The translations under genes and the position numbers were made by a program. Positions 16,401-23,029 of a stretch of DNA of 31,710 nucleotides are shown one piece after another. Source of the DNA: Actinomycetes bacterium (GTDB lineage: Bacteria; Actinomycetota; Acidimicrobiia; Spongiisociales; UBA5794); NCBI GenBank assembly GCA_024640745.1, contig JAHEEL010000003.1:1-31710 (forward strand), in the 5' to 3' direction. How positions within the stretch are numbered: position 1 is the stretch's first letter; every line of letters begins with the position of its first letter. The notes under the pieces are model-generated. The model saw nothing but the letters and a program-made list of their open reading frames with translations. It ran no database searches and was not told where the DNA came from.

Positions 16401-16902
16401 GCCGTGGCTGTGTATCGCCGACTTCTTCCGTCCGATCGGCGGTGACGAGGTCGACTTTGCCGCGTTTCACATCGTCACGATGGGGAGCGAGGTGTCGCGG
16501 CGGGCCGAGACGCTGTTCGAGACGGATCGCTACCGGGACTACTTGTTGCTGCATGGTCTTGGCGTCGAGATGGCGGAGGCCCTGGCCGAACTGTGGCACC
16601 GTCGTATCCGCGACGAATGGGGTTTCGGCGACGAGGACGGTCCGTCGATCTCCGGGCTGTTCAGGCAGCAGTACCGGGGCGGACGGTATTCGTGGGGATA
16701 CCCGGCGTGTCCCGACCTCGAGGACAATGAGCGCGTCGCCGACCTGCTCGACGCATCGCGGATCGGCGTGAGTGTGGGCGAGCACACCGGATTCCAGTAT
16801 CAGCCGGAGCAGACGACGTCGGCACTGATCGCCCATCATCCCCAGGCGAAGTACTTCGTGGCGCGCTCGGCGAAGCAGGCGAGGGACGCCGAACGCGGCT
16901 GA
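13429..16902 (+). CDS. metH: Cobalamin-dependent methionine synthase
   Basis: This 1157-residue enzyme methylates homocysteine with methyl-tetrahydrofolate through methylcobalamin. Its modules follow the standard order. The homocysteine/zinc barrel (about 1-310) has zinc cysteines Cys225 and the Cys291-Cys292 pair in GGCCGTTP. The folate-binding barrel (about 330-590) has FLIVGERTNANGSRAF. The B12 cap and cobalamin domain (about 640-860) carry DVHDIGKN, with His733 as the lower cobalt ligand. The AdoMet-binding reactivation domain (about 880-1140) has YSWGYPACPDLEDN. All catalytic modules are present, so the protein should be functional and require B12. ATG 13429 lacks a strong ribosome-binding site. 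Regulation may involve the leader at 13326-13428. The gene ends 14 bp from the convergent VOC gene. Confidence 0.96.
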   Translation: MSGYLEAVASGVVVFDGGAGTWFHAMDLHRDDFGGIEFEGCAELLNVTRPDVVEGLHRSFLDVGVDAIETNTFGGFAVPLGEYGLADRAYELSAAGATIARRTVTEYREADGKLRYVAGSMGPGTKLATLGQVSYRELREAYEIQAAGLIDGGIDLFIIETQYDLLGAKAAINGARRAMRSAGVELPLQVQITMETTGRMLPGTEIGAALTTLDALHPDVIGLNCATGPEEMHGPVRYLSERSRMPIAVIPNAGLPTIVDGAVSYDLSARALSEHLAEFILDYGVRVVGGCCGTTPQHIAAVVETCKPLVPAAREVAHVPALASLYSATPIAQDTSFLIVGERTNANGSRAFRNAMLAGDIDRCVAIGEDQVAESAHLVDLCVDYVGRDGTDDMARIAARFASEITVPIVLDSTEPDVMRTGLERLGGRSVLNSLNLEDGTGPDSRAQRVLALAKEHGAAVVCLLIDEEGQARDVEWKMRVARRIHDLAVLDHGLEPEDLIFDALTFPLSTGDDDLRRDALATIEAIRRLKSEFPDSFTVLGISNVSFGLNPAARRALNSVFLHECLEAGLDAAIMHAGRIEPLHLIADEERRACLDLIYDRRAADYDPLEVLLAISADSSEDRPLDEERSGWAVERRLAQRIIDGDRVGLESELDEGIAAGHTPLGLVNDVLLGAMKEVGDLFASGDMQLPFVLRSAETMKASVAYLEPMMERADVATRGSIVLGTVAGDVHDIGKNLVDIILTNNGFEVHNLGIKVDVDGLIDAYERTGADAIGMSGLLVKSTLVMRDNLDELVRRDLGGAPVLLGGAALTRSYVEHDLRKRYPGPLYYGKNAFSGLDAMQRIVEGAEAPPVGRPRPTRARDVPHEPIPARSPLVATDEPVFEPPFLESRVVKGIELDEIASYVNETALFRNQWQFRPESSETDEAFRARLRPLFRERLARARSRGLLHPQVVYGYYPVNADGDDLVVWTDRARSSERTRFHFPRQHQEPWLCIADFFRPIGGDEVDFAAFHIVTMGSEVSRRAETLFETDRYRDYLLLHGLGVEMAEALAELWHRRIRDEWGFGDEDGPSISGLFRQQYRGGRYSWGYPACPDLEDNERVADLLDASRIGVSVGEHTGFQYQPEQTTSALIAHHPQAKYFVARSAKQARDAERG

Positions 16903-16916
16903 TGCCGTGAACGCCG

Positions 16917-17279
16917 CTAGTGCGGCTCGGTCACGCAGAACTCGTTGCCCTCGGGATCGGCGCACACCGTCCAACGGAAGCCTGCGATCTCGTGGTCTTC
17001 GAGACGCTCGCCTCCGAGCTCCTCGACGTGGGCGATGAGGGACTCGGGGTCTGCGGTGCTGAGGTCGAGATGGAGGCGGTTCTTCGATGCCCTCTCCTCC
17101 TTGACCTGCTGGAATGCCAGCGCCGGACCGCCGCGCGAGATCCGCGTCATCCACACGTAGTTCGGGAAACGGTTCTTCACCTTGACGTCCAGGATGGCTC
17201 CCCAGAACTCCACCATGCTTTCGAGGTCGTTGCAGTCGAGCATGATCGACGCGACGCGGGCTACTTCAGGCCGCGCCAT
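16917..17279 (-). CDS. VOC (glyoxalase-like) family protein
   Basis: The 120-residue protein is a single VOC unit: RVASIMLDCNDLESMVEFWGAIL at the start, a middle RLHLDLSTADPESLIAHVEELGG, and a final ADPEGNEFCVTEPH. The His and Glu positions typical of metal-binding VOC proteins are present (HLDL and GNEFCV). This C-terminal pattern is common in actinobacterial glyoxalase/bleomycin-resistance-like proteins of unknown substrate. Its ATG 17279 lies inside the last codons of dcd (14-base overlap), so it is translated from the dcd transcript. Confidence 0.88.
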   Translation of the reverse strand: MARPEVARVASIMLDCNDLESMVEFWGAILDVKVKNRFPNYVWMTRISRGGPALAFQQVKEERASKNRLHLDLSTADPESLIAHVEELGGERLEDHEIAGFRWTVCADPEGNEFCVTEPH

Positions 17280-17850
17280 GATCGCCCGACGTGAAGTCGT
17301 GATGCATGCGGCTGGCGGTCGGACCGCTCTGCCCCTGGTACTTCGAACCGAGGGACGCCGATCCGTAGGGATGGTCCGCCGGCGTGGTCATCTGGTAGAA
17401 GCTGATCTGGCCGATCTTCATCTCCGGATAGATCGCAATCGGCAGGTTCGCCACGTTTGAGAGTTCGAGCGTCACTTGCCCGCGGAAGCCCGGATCGATG
17501 AACCCGGCCGTCGAGTGGATGAGCAGACCGAGCCGACCGAGCGAAGACTTACCCTCGAGACGGGCAACGACGTCGTCTCCGAGGTGGATGGTCTCGAGTG
17601 TGGTCCCGAGCACGAACTCGCCGGGATGGAGTATGAACGGACCCTCCTGCGAGGCTTCGACCTCGGTGGTGAGATCGGCTTGCGGAGTTTTGGGGTCGAT
17701 GAGCGGATACCGGTGGTTCTCGAAGACGCGGAAGCGATGGTCACACCGCACATCGACGCTCGACGGTTGAACGAGGCCGGGGTCGAACGGATCGATCGAC
17801 ACCCGACCGGCGTCGATGGCCTCGAGGATCGTTCGGTCCGAGAAGATCAT
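17266..17850 (-). CDS. dcd: dCTP deaminase (probably bifunctional dCTP deaminase/dUTPase)
   Basis: The 194-residue protein is a full-length Dcd, which deaminates dCTP toward dUTP/dUMP for thymidylate synthesis. Motifs include MIFSDRTILEAIDAGRVSIDPF, LVQPSSVDVRCDHRFRVF, LEGKSSLGRLGLLIHSTAGF, IDPGFRGQVTLELSNVANLP (containing the catalytic Glu) and GSKYQGQSGPTASR. The sequence is very close to my memory of the M. tuberculosis enzyme, which also cleaves dUTP to dUMP, so the bifunctional type is likely. TATCAT lies 8 nt upstream of ATG 17850, indicating a leaderless mRNA. The VOC gene is coupled downstream. Confidence 0.95.
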   Translation of the reverse strand: MIFSDRTILEAIDAGRVSIDPFDPGLVQPSSVDVRCDHRFRVFENHRYPLIDPKTPQADLTTEVEASQEGPFILHPGEFVLGTTLETIHLGDDVVARLEGKSSLGRLGLLIHSTAGFIDPGFRGQVTLELSNVANLPIAIYPEMKIGQISFYQMTTPADHPYGSASLGSKYQGQSGPTASRMHHDFTSGDHGAA

Positions 17851-17858
17851 GGCTGCCG

Positions 17859-17864
17859 ATGATA
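17859..17864 (-). promoter_or_regulatory. -10 box TATCAT of dcd (leaderless)
   Basis: On the minus strand TATCAT is followed by 8 nt and the dcd ATG. No Shine-Dalgarno sequence is present. Confidence 0.55.
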
Positions 17865-17905
17865 CCGGCGGGTCGGTGAACCTCGATCGGGATCCCGGCG
17901 GTGCG

Positions 17906-18850
17906 TTACCCGTCGACGGTCGCTGTGTCGAGCGGGCCGTAAGACACGCCGGTCAACGCTTCCGATACGTCCCAGAGGCGTCGCGCGTCGTCGGCATCGT
18001 GGGAGGCGTCGTTGGATGGCACGATCTTCGGGTAGCCGCGCTGCTCCATCCGTCCGGCCGGTCCAAAGTACTGGCCCCCAAACGCGTCGGGATCGGTTGC
18101 GGCCCGCAGCGTTGGGAGTGCTCCCATCGCGGCGCTCTGGCTGATCCACCCGGTCAGCGGGCGAGCAAGCCTCACCGCCCGGTAGCGTTCGAGGTGACGG
18201 CCGAGATCGGTATCGGTGCTCCCGGGGTGCGCGGCCAGGGCTTCGGCGCGGGCTCCCGCTCGGCGGAACCGGCGCTGCAGCTCGTACGTGAACAGCAGGT
18301 TCGCGAGCTTGGAGCGACCGTACGCCCGGGCCGGCCCGTACCCGCCGTCCTCATACTGGAGGTTGTCGAAGTCGATCGAACCCATGCGGTGGCCGCCGCT
18401 GCTGACGTTCACCACCCGGGCGCCGGGCGTGGCGAGGATCGGGTCGATCAGCAGCCCCGTAAGCGCGAAATGGCCGAGATGATTGGTGCCGAACTGCTGT
18501 TCGAAGCCGTCGGCGGTGGTTCCGTACGGGGTCATCATGATCCCGGCATTGTTGATCAGCAGGTCGAGGCGGTCGTGGGACTCCCGGAAGGTACCGGCGA
18601 AGGTTCGCACCGAGGCCAGGTCGGCGAGATCGAGGTCGATGAGCTCGAGTGACGCATCCGGAACGTCGGCCCTGATGGCGTCGGCGGCACTGCGCGCTTT
18701 GTGCGGGTCTCGACAGGCCATGACGACGTGGGCCTTCTTGCGTGCGAGCTCCTTGGCCGTCTCGAAGCCGATCCCGCTGTTGGCGCCGGTGACGAGCGCG
18801 GTTCGTCCGGTCTGATCAGGGATGTCGTCGGCCGTCCACGGACTCGTCAT
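17906..18850 (-). CDS. Short-chain dehydrogenase/reductase
   Basis: This 314-residue SDR has the nucleotide-binding TGANSGIG (about 21-28), LDLADLASVR, the NNAG motif (LLINNAGIMM), and the active-site VVNVSSGGHR followed by YGRSKLAN with catalytic Tyr and Lys. The GFEQQFGTNHLGHFAL segment and the overall length place it with the retinol-dehydrogenase/protochlorophyllide-reductase-like SDRs, which usually use NADP(H). The substrate is not predictable. GAGGAGG lies 7 nt before ATG 18850. It follows the HAD gene by 39 bp on the same strand, so the two may be cotranscribed. Confidence 0.9.
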   Translation of the reverse strand: MTSPWTADDIPDQTGRTALVTGANSGIGFETAKELARKKAHVVMACRDPHKARSAADAIRADVPDASLELIDLDLADLASVRTFAGTFRESHDRLDLLINNAGIMMTPYGTTADGFEQQFGTNHLGHFALTGLLIDPILATPGARVVNVSSGGHRMGSIDFDNLQYEDGGYGPARAYGRSKLANLLFTYELQRRFRRAGARAEALAAHPGSTDTDLGRHLERYRAVRLARPLTGWISQSAAMGALPTLRAATDPDAFGGQYFGPAGRMEQRGYPKIVPSNDASHDADDARRLWDVSEALTGVSYGPLDTATVDG

Positions 18851-18889
18851 TGAGCGCCTCCTCGTTGGTCCGTCGGGAAGGTACTGCGC

Positions 18890-19507
18890 CTAGAGAACAC
18901 CGAGCTCGCGTAGCCAGACCTCGAGCCGGTCCGCATCGGTGAAGCGGTGTGCCCGATAGCCGAGCTCCGTTGCAGCGGCGACATTGGTCGGTGAATCGTC
19001 GATGAAGGCCGTAGTCGGGGGATCCAATGCGTAGCGATCGTTGAGAATTCGGAACAGGCGCGGATCCGGCTTCGCAACCCCCTCGTCGCCTGACACGACG
19101 ATGCCGTTGAACAGCTCCCCGAGAAACGGGAAGCCGGCAAGACCGAGCGGCCACGTTTCGGAGCTCCAGTTCGTCAGGGCGTACAGCGGTATGCCGGAGC
19201 GCGAGATCTGCTCGGCGACAGATCGTGTCCCCGGGATCTCCTGTCCAAGCATCTCCGGCCACCGATCCCACCAAGCGTTGATGAGGTCGGCTTGGTCGGG
19301 GTGTTCGGCGGCGAGGGCCGCAACGGACTCACGGACGGAGAGACCCGCGTCCATCGAGTAGTTCCATTCCAGCGTGCAGACCTCGTTGAGGAATCGACGC
19401 CGCTCCGGCTCGTTGGGGATGAGCTTGGCGTAGAGGTACTCGGGGTTCCAGTCAACGAGCACGGCGCCGAGGTCGAACACGACGGCAGTGATGGTGGTGT
19501 GGTTCAC
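18890..19507 (-). CDS. HAD-superfamily hydrolase (YihX-like)
   Basis: The 205-residue protein has the HAD motif I in TAVVFDLGAVLVDWNPEYLY, motif II in LYALTNWS, the conserved Lys in GVAKPDPRLFRIL and motif III/IV in TAFIDDSPTNVAAATELG. The DxGxVLxDWNP form of motif I is typical of the YihX/epoxide-hydrolase-N-terminal-like branch, whose members are phosphatases of sugar phosphates. The exact substrate is open. GTG 19507 fits the family N-terminus, and a weak GAGAAG lies upstream. No start further upstream gives family-like sequence. Confidence 0.88.
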   Translation of the reverse strand: MNHTTITAVVFDLGAVLVDWNPEYLYAKLIPNEPERRRFLNEVCTLEWNYSMDAGLSVRESVAALAAEHPDQADLINAWWDRWPEMLGQEIPGTRSVAEQISRSGIPLYALTNWSSETWPLGLAGFPFLGELFNGIVVSGDEGVAKPDPRLFRILNDRYALDPPTTAFIDDSPTNVAAATELGYRAHRFTDADRLEVWLRELGVL

Positions 19508-19542
19508 GGGTGTGTCTTCTCGAGATGTATGGGGACTGAAGG

Positions 19543-19578
19543 CGCCAGAGCTGAACCCACGGACGGGCCTCTCTGGCG
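19543..19578. repeat. 8-bp inverted repeat in the HAD upstream region
   Basis: CGCCAGAG (19543-19550) and CTCTGGCG (19571-19578) are perfect inverted repeats separated by 20 nt. They lie between the lipoprotein remnant and the HAD gene. The pair could be a terminator stem without a T-run or a regulator site. No function is assigned. Confidence 0.35.
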
Positions 19579-19626
19579 AACGAAAGCCTAGGACGGTTCG
19601 GAATGCCGAGTGCGGTCTCGGCCCGC

Positions 19627-19845
19627 TCATCTCACCCACGCAATGTTGTCGATCTGCATGACCACACCATCCTGGCTGCCTCAAGCCGGGAAGATCACGA
19701 ACGGAGTCTCGACACGGGCCAGGTCCAGCGAAGAGCCCGGGTTGGCAAGAAGTTCGGAGACGGCTCCGGAGTCGTCGCAGGATGCGAGCACCAAGGAGAG
19801 GAGCGCGACGAGCCACGGAAGGATGCCAATCGTACGTCGGGTCAT
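19627..19845 (-). pseudogene. Remnant of a secreted lipoprotein with a carbohydrate-binding-like C-terminus, in-frame TGA
   Basis: From ATG 19845 the frame encodes a clear lipoprotein signal peptide (basic MTRRT, hydrophobic core, lipobox LASC, Cys23) and then LDLARVETPFVIFPA, ending at TGA 19683-19681 after 54 residues. The same frame continues past the stop with GSQDGVVMQIDNIAWVR to a second stop (19629-19627). The joined text reads like the last 40-45 residues of a beta-sandwich carbohydrate-binding domain of a secreted glycoside hydrolase, where a Trp often follows the PA. TGG to TGA would explain the stop. The body of such a protein is missing between the signal peptide and this tail. 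I infer an internal deletion plus a nonsense mutation. A functional 54-residue lipoprotein is the alternative. Confidence 0.6.
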
Positions 19846-19910
19846 CGAGATTCCCTGGGGACCGCGTCCCGAGTTGCGTTCGGACAGGGCAATGCGCCGG
19901 GCCCGCGGCG

Positions 19911-19981
19911 AGCGGGTGAGGAGAATCGAACTCCCGTATTCAGCTTGGGAAGCTGATGTTCTGCCATTGAACTACACCCGC
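19911..19981 (-). tRNA. tRNA-Gly (anticodon CCC)
   Basis: The 71-nt cloverleaf is complete on the minus strand: acceptor GCGGGTG/CACCCGC, D arm GTTC/GAAC with GG in the loop, anticodon arm TCAGC/GCTGA with loop TTCCCAA (anticodon at 19947-19949), a 4-nt variable loop, and T arm GGGAG/CTCCT with TTCGATT. The discriminator is U73, as expected for bacterial tRNA-Gly. CCA is not encoded. It reads the GGG codon. Confidence 0.96.
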
Positions 19982-19992
19982 GAACGCCCGGG

Positions 19993-20022
19993 ATTGTAGC
20001 GATCCCCCCACGTCTCCGTCAG
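19993..20022 (-). promoter_or_regulatory. tRNA-Gly promoter
   Basis: On the minus strand, CTGACG (20022-20017), an 18-nt spacer and TACAAT (19998-19993) resemble a sigma-70-type promoter. Transcription would begin about 5 nt before the tRNA 5' end. Confidence 0.6.
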
Positions 20023-20046
20023 CCGGAGTCGAGGGCGCTCGCCGAC

Positions 20047-20271
20047 CTACAGCGACAGCAGGCCCCAGACGGTCATCAACGCCCCGACGCCGAGGAGCCA
20101 GTAGGCGCGCGGCCCCCGGAACTCGCCCTCTTCCCCCTTCGGCTTCTTCCCTCGATGGTGCTGCCAGATCGCGAAGCCGTTGCCGACCACCATGGCAAGA
20201 CCCATGGCGAGCACCGTGAGGACCAGCAGGCGGTTCAGATCGAAGATCTCAACAATGTCGACGTCGTTCAC
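20047..20271 (-). CDS. Small two-helix membrane protein
   Basis: The 74-residue protein has two hydrophobic helices (about 14-36, LLVLTVLAMGLAMVVGNGFA, and about 56-73, YWLLGVGALMTVWGLLSL) joined by a basic-acidic loop (HHRGKKPKGEEGEFRGPR). No family is recognised. The GTG start at 20271 is set by TACCGT 6 nt upstream, with no ribosome-binding site. It lies 65 bp upstream of the tRNA gene on the same strand. Its hydrophobic profile and promoter support a real gene. Confidence 0.72.
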   Translation of the reverse strand: MNDVDIVEIFDLNRLLVLTVLAMGLAMVVGNGFAIWQHHRGKKPKGEEGEFRGPRAYWLLGVGALMTVWGLLSL

Positions 20272-20277
20272 CCTCGA

Positions 20278-20283
20278 ACGGTA
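20278..20283 (-). promoter_or_regulatory. -10 box TACCGT of the small membrane protein gene (leaderless)
   Basis: TACCGT on the minus strand is followed by 6 nt and GTG 20271. It is identical to the box of the PPOX gene. Confidence 0.5.
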
Positions 20284-20318
20284 GCGATCGAGCGACGTTG
20301 GCTATCTGGAAGACTCGA

Positions 20319-20324
20319 TAGGCT
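20319..20324 (+). promoter_or_regulatory. -10 box TAGGCT of the 20363 membrane-protein gene
   Basis: TAGGCT lies in the divergent space. TTGGCT at 20298-20303 is a possible -35, with a short 15-nt spacer. The transcript would start near 20331. Confidence 0.4.
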
Positions 20325-20362
20325 CATGTCGGGCCCCCGTGATCGATCCGGGGGCACTGCTG

Positions 20363-21295
20363 ATGAACCGCTCTCTCCAATCACCAACACCCGCGGGCCG
20401 CGGGCTCACCACTCGGCGGCTCGCGTTGCCATGGGTCCTGTGGGTCTTCGGCCTGTCGACGACCCTGCTGCTCGTTGGTCTGTGGGGGAGGGCGGTGACG
20501 CTCGATCGGGACGCGATCGAGCGGTCCACCGAGGCGGCCCTCTCCGCCGATCTCGTCGCGGACCGGGTATGGGACTGGGTCGGCGACGGTCTGTCGGCGA
20601 CCGCCGGTCTTGGTCCGAACGATGTTGATCAAGCGATCGCCCAGGTCAAGAACCGTCCGAAGGCCGTTGCGGCGGCGGACGCCCTCGTCGATGAGTTCGT
20701 TGCGGCGCTTGTGGCTCCGCCGGGCGAAGAGGCCACCATCGATGTGTCGACCGCGCTGGCCCCGATCGTTCCCGAGATCGTGACCGAGCTTTCCGGTCAG
20801 GGGATCGACGTCCCGGCGGCGATCATCGAAGCCACGGTATCGGAGCTCGATCCCGTCGCACTGGACACCGGTGAGGCCGTCTCGGTCGGCGTGGTCACGG
20901 AGCAGGCGAAAGAGCTCCTCACCCTCGGCGTGCTCGCGGCGGCCACAGTGTTGCTGCTGTCCGGCTCGCTTGCCGTGGCGCTCGCAGACGACCGCTGGTA
21001 CATGGTCAGGGGTCTTGCTACCCGGCTTGCGTTCTCCGCGCTGTCGTTCGCGGTGCTCTTCCGCTTCGGGGGGTGGGTCCTCGAGCCGGACGGTGGCGGA
21101 TCTCCGCTGCGAACCAGTGGCGCCATACTCATTGCCAGCAACCTGCACGTCTTCGTGTTCGTGTTCGGAGTGGCTGCGGCAGTCGCGTTCGCGATCTGGT
21201 TCGTACGGCGCACGCCGACCATCCACAGCGCGCGGACCTCCCGTCACAAGGGTGTGGACGACGACACCTCGACCCAGGAGCTGGTCTCGGTCTGA
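20363..21295 (+). CDS. Four-helix membrane protein with a large extracytoplasmic domain, function unknown
   Basis: The 310-residue protein has a basic N-terminus (TTRRLALPW), a first helix (WVLWVFGLSTTLLLVGLWG), then about 140 mostly helical, acidic residues (DRDAIERSTEAALSADLVADRVWDWV to VSELDPVALDTGEAV). Three more helices (LGVLAAATVLLLSGSLAVAL, ATRLAFSALSFAVLFRFGGW, LHVFVFVFGVAAAVAFAIWF) are followed by a basic, then acidic tail. The acidic domain should face outward. I do not recognise a family. An in-frame GTG at 20339 would add eight residues; I prefer the ATG because a G-rich sequence lies 8 nt upstream. No partner gene suggests a role. Confidence 0.8.
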   Translation: MNRSLQSPTPAGRGLTTRRLALPWVLWVFGLSTTLLLVGLWGRAVTLDRDAIERSTEAALSADLVADRVWDWVGDGLSATAGLGPNDVDQAIAQVKNRPKAVAAADALVDEFVAALVAPPGEEATIDVSTALAPIVPEIVTELSGQGIDVPAAIIEATVSELDPVALDTGEAVSVGVVTEQAKELLTLGVLAAATVLLLSGSLAVALADDRWYMVRGLATRLAFSALSFAVLFRFGGWVLEPDGGGSPLRTSGAILIASNLHVFVFVFGVAAAVAFAIWFVRRTPTIHSARTSRHKGVDDDTSTQELVSV

Positions 21296-21306
21296 GAGAG
21301 CCGGGA

Positions 21307-21702
21307 TCAGGCGTCGATTGCGGCAAAGAGATCGATCGCGTTCCCGTCGGGATCGAGCACCGTGGCATAGCGCTGGCCCCAGAACGCGTCGAACGGCGGG
21401 CGTTCCGCCTCGAAACCGGCAGCGACGATCTCGCCGTACACCCGATCGACGTCGGCGGGATTCTCGCAGACGAACGCAAGCGAGATCCGTCCGGGACCTG
21501 CCGGTGATCGGAAGGACGGGTCGAACGAGGCGACCGTCGCTTCCGTATCGAGCATGAGCCGCGTCCCTCCGGCGAGCTCCGCCTCGACGTGACCTTCCGA
21601 CTCGGCTCCCTCGGGGAAGGCAAGTCCGAGCGCTCGATAGAACGCCAGCGATCTCGACAGATCGCCGACAACGATCCCAATCGCGTCAAACGTGGCAGAC
21701 AT
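21307..21702 (-). CDS. VOC (glyoxalase-like) family protein
   Basis: The 131-residue protein is a single VOC unit: FDAIGIVVGDLSRSLAFYRALGL, HVEAELAGGTRLMLD, ISLAFVCENPADVDRVYGEIVAAGF, and the C-terminal WGQRYATVLDPDGNAIDLFA, which is very characteristic. The final DPDGNAIDL has Asp/Leu where a metal-binding Glu is often found, so metal use is uncertain. It faces dinB across a 39-bp divergent region holding a perfect palindrome (21714-21731). A degenerate -10 (CAGAAT) lies 7 nt upstream of ATG 21702. Confidence 0.88.
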   Translation of the reverse strand: MSATFDAIGIVVGDLSRSLAFYRALGLAFPEGAESEGHVEAELAGGTRLMLDTEATVASFDPSFRSPAGPGRISLAFVCENPADVDRVYGEIVAAGFEAERPPFDAFWGQRYATVLDPDGNAIDLFAAIDA

Positions 21703-21713
21703 GGGGTCGATTC

Positions 21714-21731
21714 TGTCACATCGCTGTGACA
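21714..21731. promoter_or_regulatory. Perfect palindrome TGTCACA-TCGC-TGTGACA in the VOC/dinB divergent promoter
   Basis: Two 7-bp arms flank TCGC in the middle of the 39-bp gap. The edges touch the degenerate -10 boxes of both genes (CAGAAT on minus, 21710-21715; CACGAT on plus, 21730-21735). A protein bound here would block both promoters. It does not match the actinobacterial LexA box and has the CRP half-sites in inverted order. Confidence 0.6.
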
Positions 21732-21741
21732 CGATGTCGGG

Positions 21742-22983
21742 GTGCGAGCAAGCGGCGCGGCAACCATCCTTCACGCCGACCTCGACGCCTTCTACGCGTC
21801 GGTGGTCCTTCTCCGGCGTCCCGACCTTCACGGAAAACCGGTGGCGGTCGGCGGAGGGGTCGTGCTCTCGGCAACCTACGAAGCCAGGGCCATGGGTGTG
21901 CGGGGCGCGATGCGGATCGGCGAGGCACGCCGACTCTGCCCGGGATTGATCGTCGTCCACGGCGACTTCGGCGACTACGTCGACTACAGCGATCGCGTGT
22001 TCGCGATCTTCAGGGACTTCAGCCCGCTCGTCCAGCCGATCTCGATCGATGAGGCGTTCATCGACGTCACCGGGGCACGGACCCTCTTCGGGTCACCATC
22101 GAAGATTGCGGAGTCGATCCGGCGGCGCGTCCGATCTGAGACCGGGCTGCCGGTCTCCGTGGGAGGAGCGCAGACCAAGTTCCTCGCCAAGATCGCGAGC
22201 CGGGTCGCCAAGCCGGACGGATCGCTGATCGTGACACCTGGGACGGAGATCGAGTTCCTCCACCCGCTGACCGTGCAGCACCTGTGGGGCGTCGGGCCGG
22301 CAACACTCCGTCGGCTCGCGGAGCTGGGCATCACCACGATCGGTGAACTCGCAGAGGCGTCGCCGGCGCTTCTGGCGTCGCGTGTCGGCCCCGGCCGGGC
22401 CCGTCACTTGCGAGCCCTGGCATGGAACCGAGATCCGAGGGGGGTGGTCCCTGGCCGTCGGGCGTCGTCGGTCGCCGCCCAGCGCGCGTTCGGTGGCGAC
22501 CACCGCGACGACACCTACTTGCGTGGCATCCTCTCACGATTGTCGTCTCGGGTCGGTGGCAGGCTGCGTCGTTCGGGTCGGGCAGGGCGCACGCTCACCG
22601 TTCGCGCGCGCTTCCACGACTTCCGGTCGATCACCCGGGCGACCACGATGCGCACCGCCACGGCATCGACGGCCGTGCTCTATCGCACGGCCGTCGACTC
22701 GACAAGGGGCATTCTCGACGAGTATCCCAACCAGGGCCTGAGCCTTCTCGGGATCTCGATGTCGAACCTGGTTGCGGCCTCGCCGCTGCAGCTCGAGCTG
22801 CCGATCTTCGACGACGACCTGGTGGGCGGAAGCCCGCGGGAGCTCGAGCTCCAGGCACTCGACGCGGCAGTCGACGATCTCCGCGACCGGTATGGGAGCG
22901 GAGCCGTTGGCCCGGCCTCCGATCTGCTCGGTGACCGATCTCGCTTCAGCGAGGGACTTTCCGACATCATGACGAGGGACTGA
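21742..22983 (+). CDS. dinB: DNA polymerase IV (Y-family)
   Basis: The 413-residue translesion polymerase has the palm carboxylates Asp13 (LHADLDAFYASV) and Asp103-Glu104 (ISIDEAFIDVTG), the fingers YEARAMGVRGAM, the HhH thumb region HLWGVGPATLRRLAELGI, and a little-finger domain to about residue 345. A sliding-clamp-binding motif QLELPIF (350-356) follows, before a less conserved tail. The protein should therefore be active and recruited to the clamp. GTG 21742 has no ribosome-binding site and a degenerate -10 (CACGAT) 6 nt upstream. The palindrome at 21714-21731 suggests regulation shared with the VOC gene. No LexA box was seen. Confidence 0.95.
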   Translation: MRASGAATILHADLDAFYASVVLLRRPDLHGKPVAVGGGVVLSATYEARAMGVRGAMRIGEARRLCPGLIVVHGDFGDYVDYSDRVFAIFRDFSPLVQPISIDEAFIDVTGARTLFGSPSKIAESIRRRVRSETGLPVSVGGAQTKFLAKIASRVAKPDGSLIVTPGTEIEFLHPLTVQHLWGVGPATLRRLAELGITTIGELAEASPALLASRVGPGRARHLRALAWNRDPRGVVPGRRASSVAAQRAFGGDHRDDTYLRGILSRLSSRVGGRLRRSGRAGRTLTVRARFHDFRSITRATTMRTATASTAVLYRTAVDSTRGILDEYPNQGLSLLGISMSNLVAASPLQLELPIFDDDLVGGSPRELELQALDAAVDDLRDRYGSGAVGPASDLLGDRSRFSEGLSDIMTRD

Positions 22984-23016
22984 ACTGCTTCGGGTCGGTC
23001 GCGGGGTTCGGACCAC

Positions 23017-23022
23017 TACGCT
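23017..23022 (+). promoter_or_regulatory. -10 box TACGCT of the CDF gene (leaderless)
   Basis: TACGCT is followed by 7 nt (CCCGCCC) and ATG 23030. There is no purine-rich ribosome-binding site. Confidence 0.6.
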
Positions 23023-23029
23023 CCCGCCC

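Noticed and set aside
19681..19683. UGA recoding (selenocysteine or UGA=Trp) to read through the lipoprotein remnant
   Set aside because: Other genes in the window use TGA as a normal stop, including the ATGA overlaps, and no SECIS-like hairpin is evident; gene decay is simpler.
21703..21741. LexA (SOS) box or CRP site in front of dinB
   Set aside because: The palindrome does not match TCGAAC-N4-GTTCGA, and the CRP half-sites are in inverted order.
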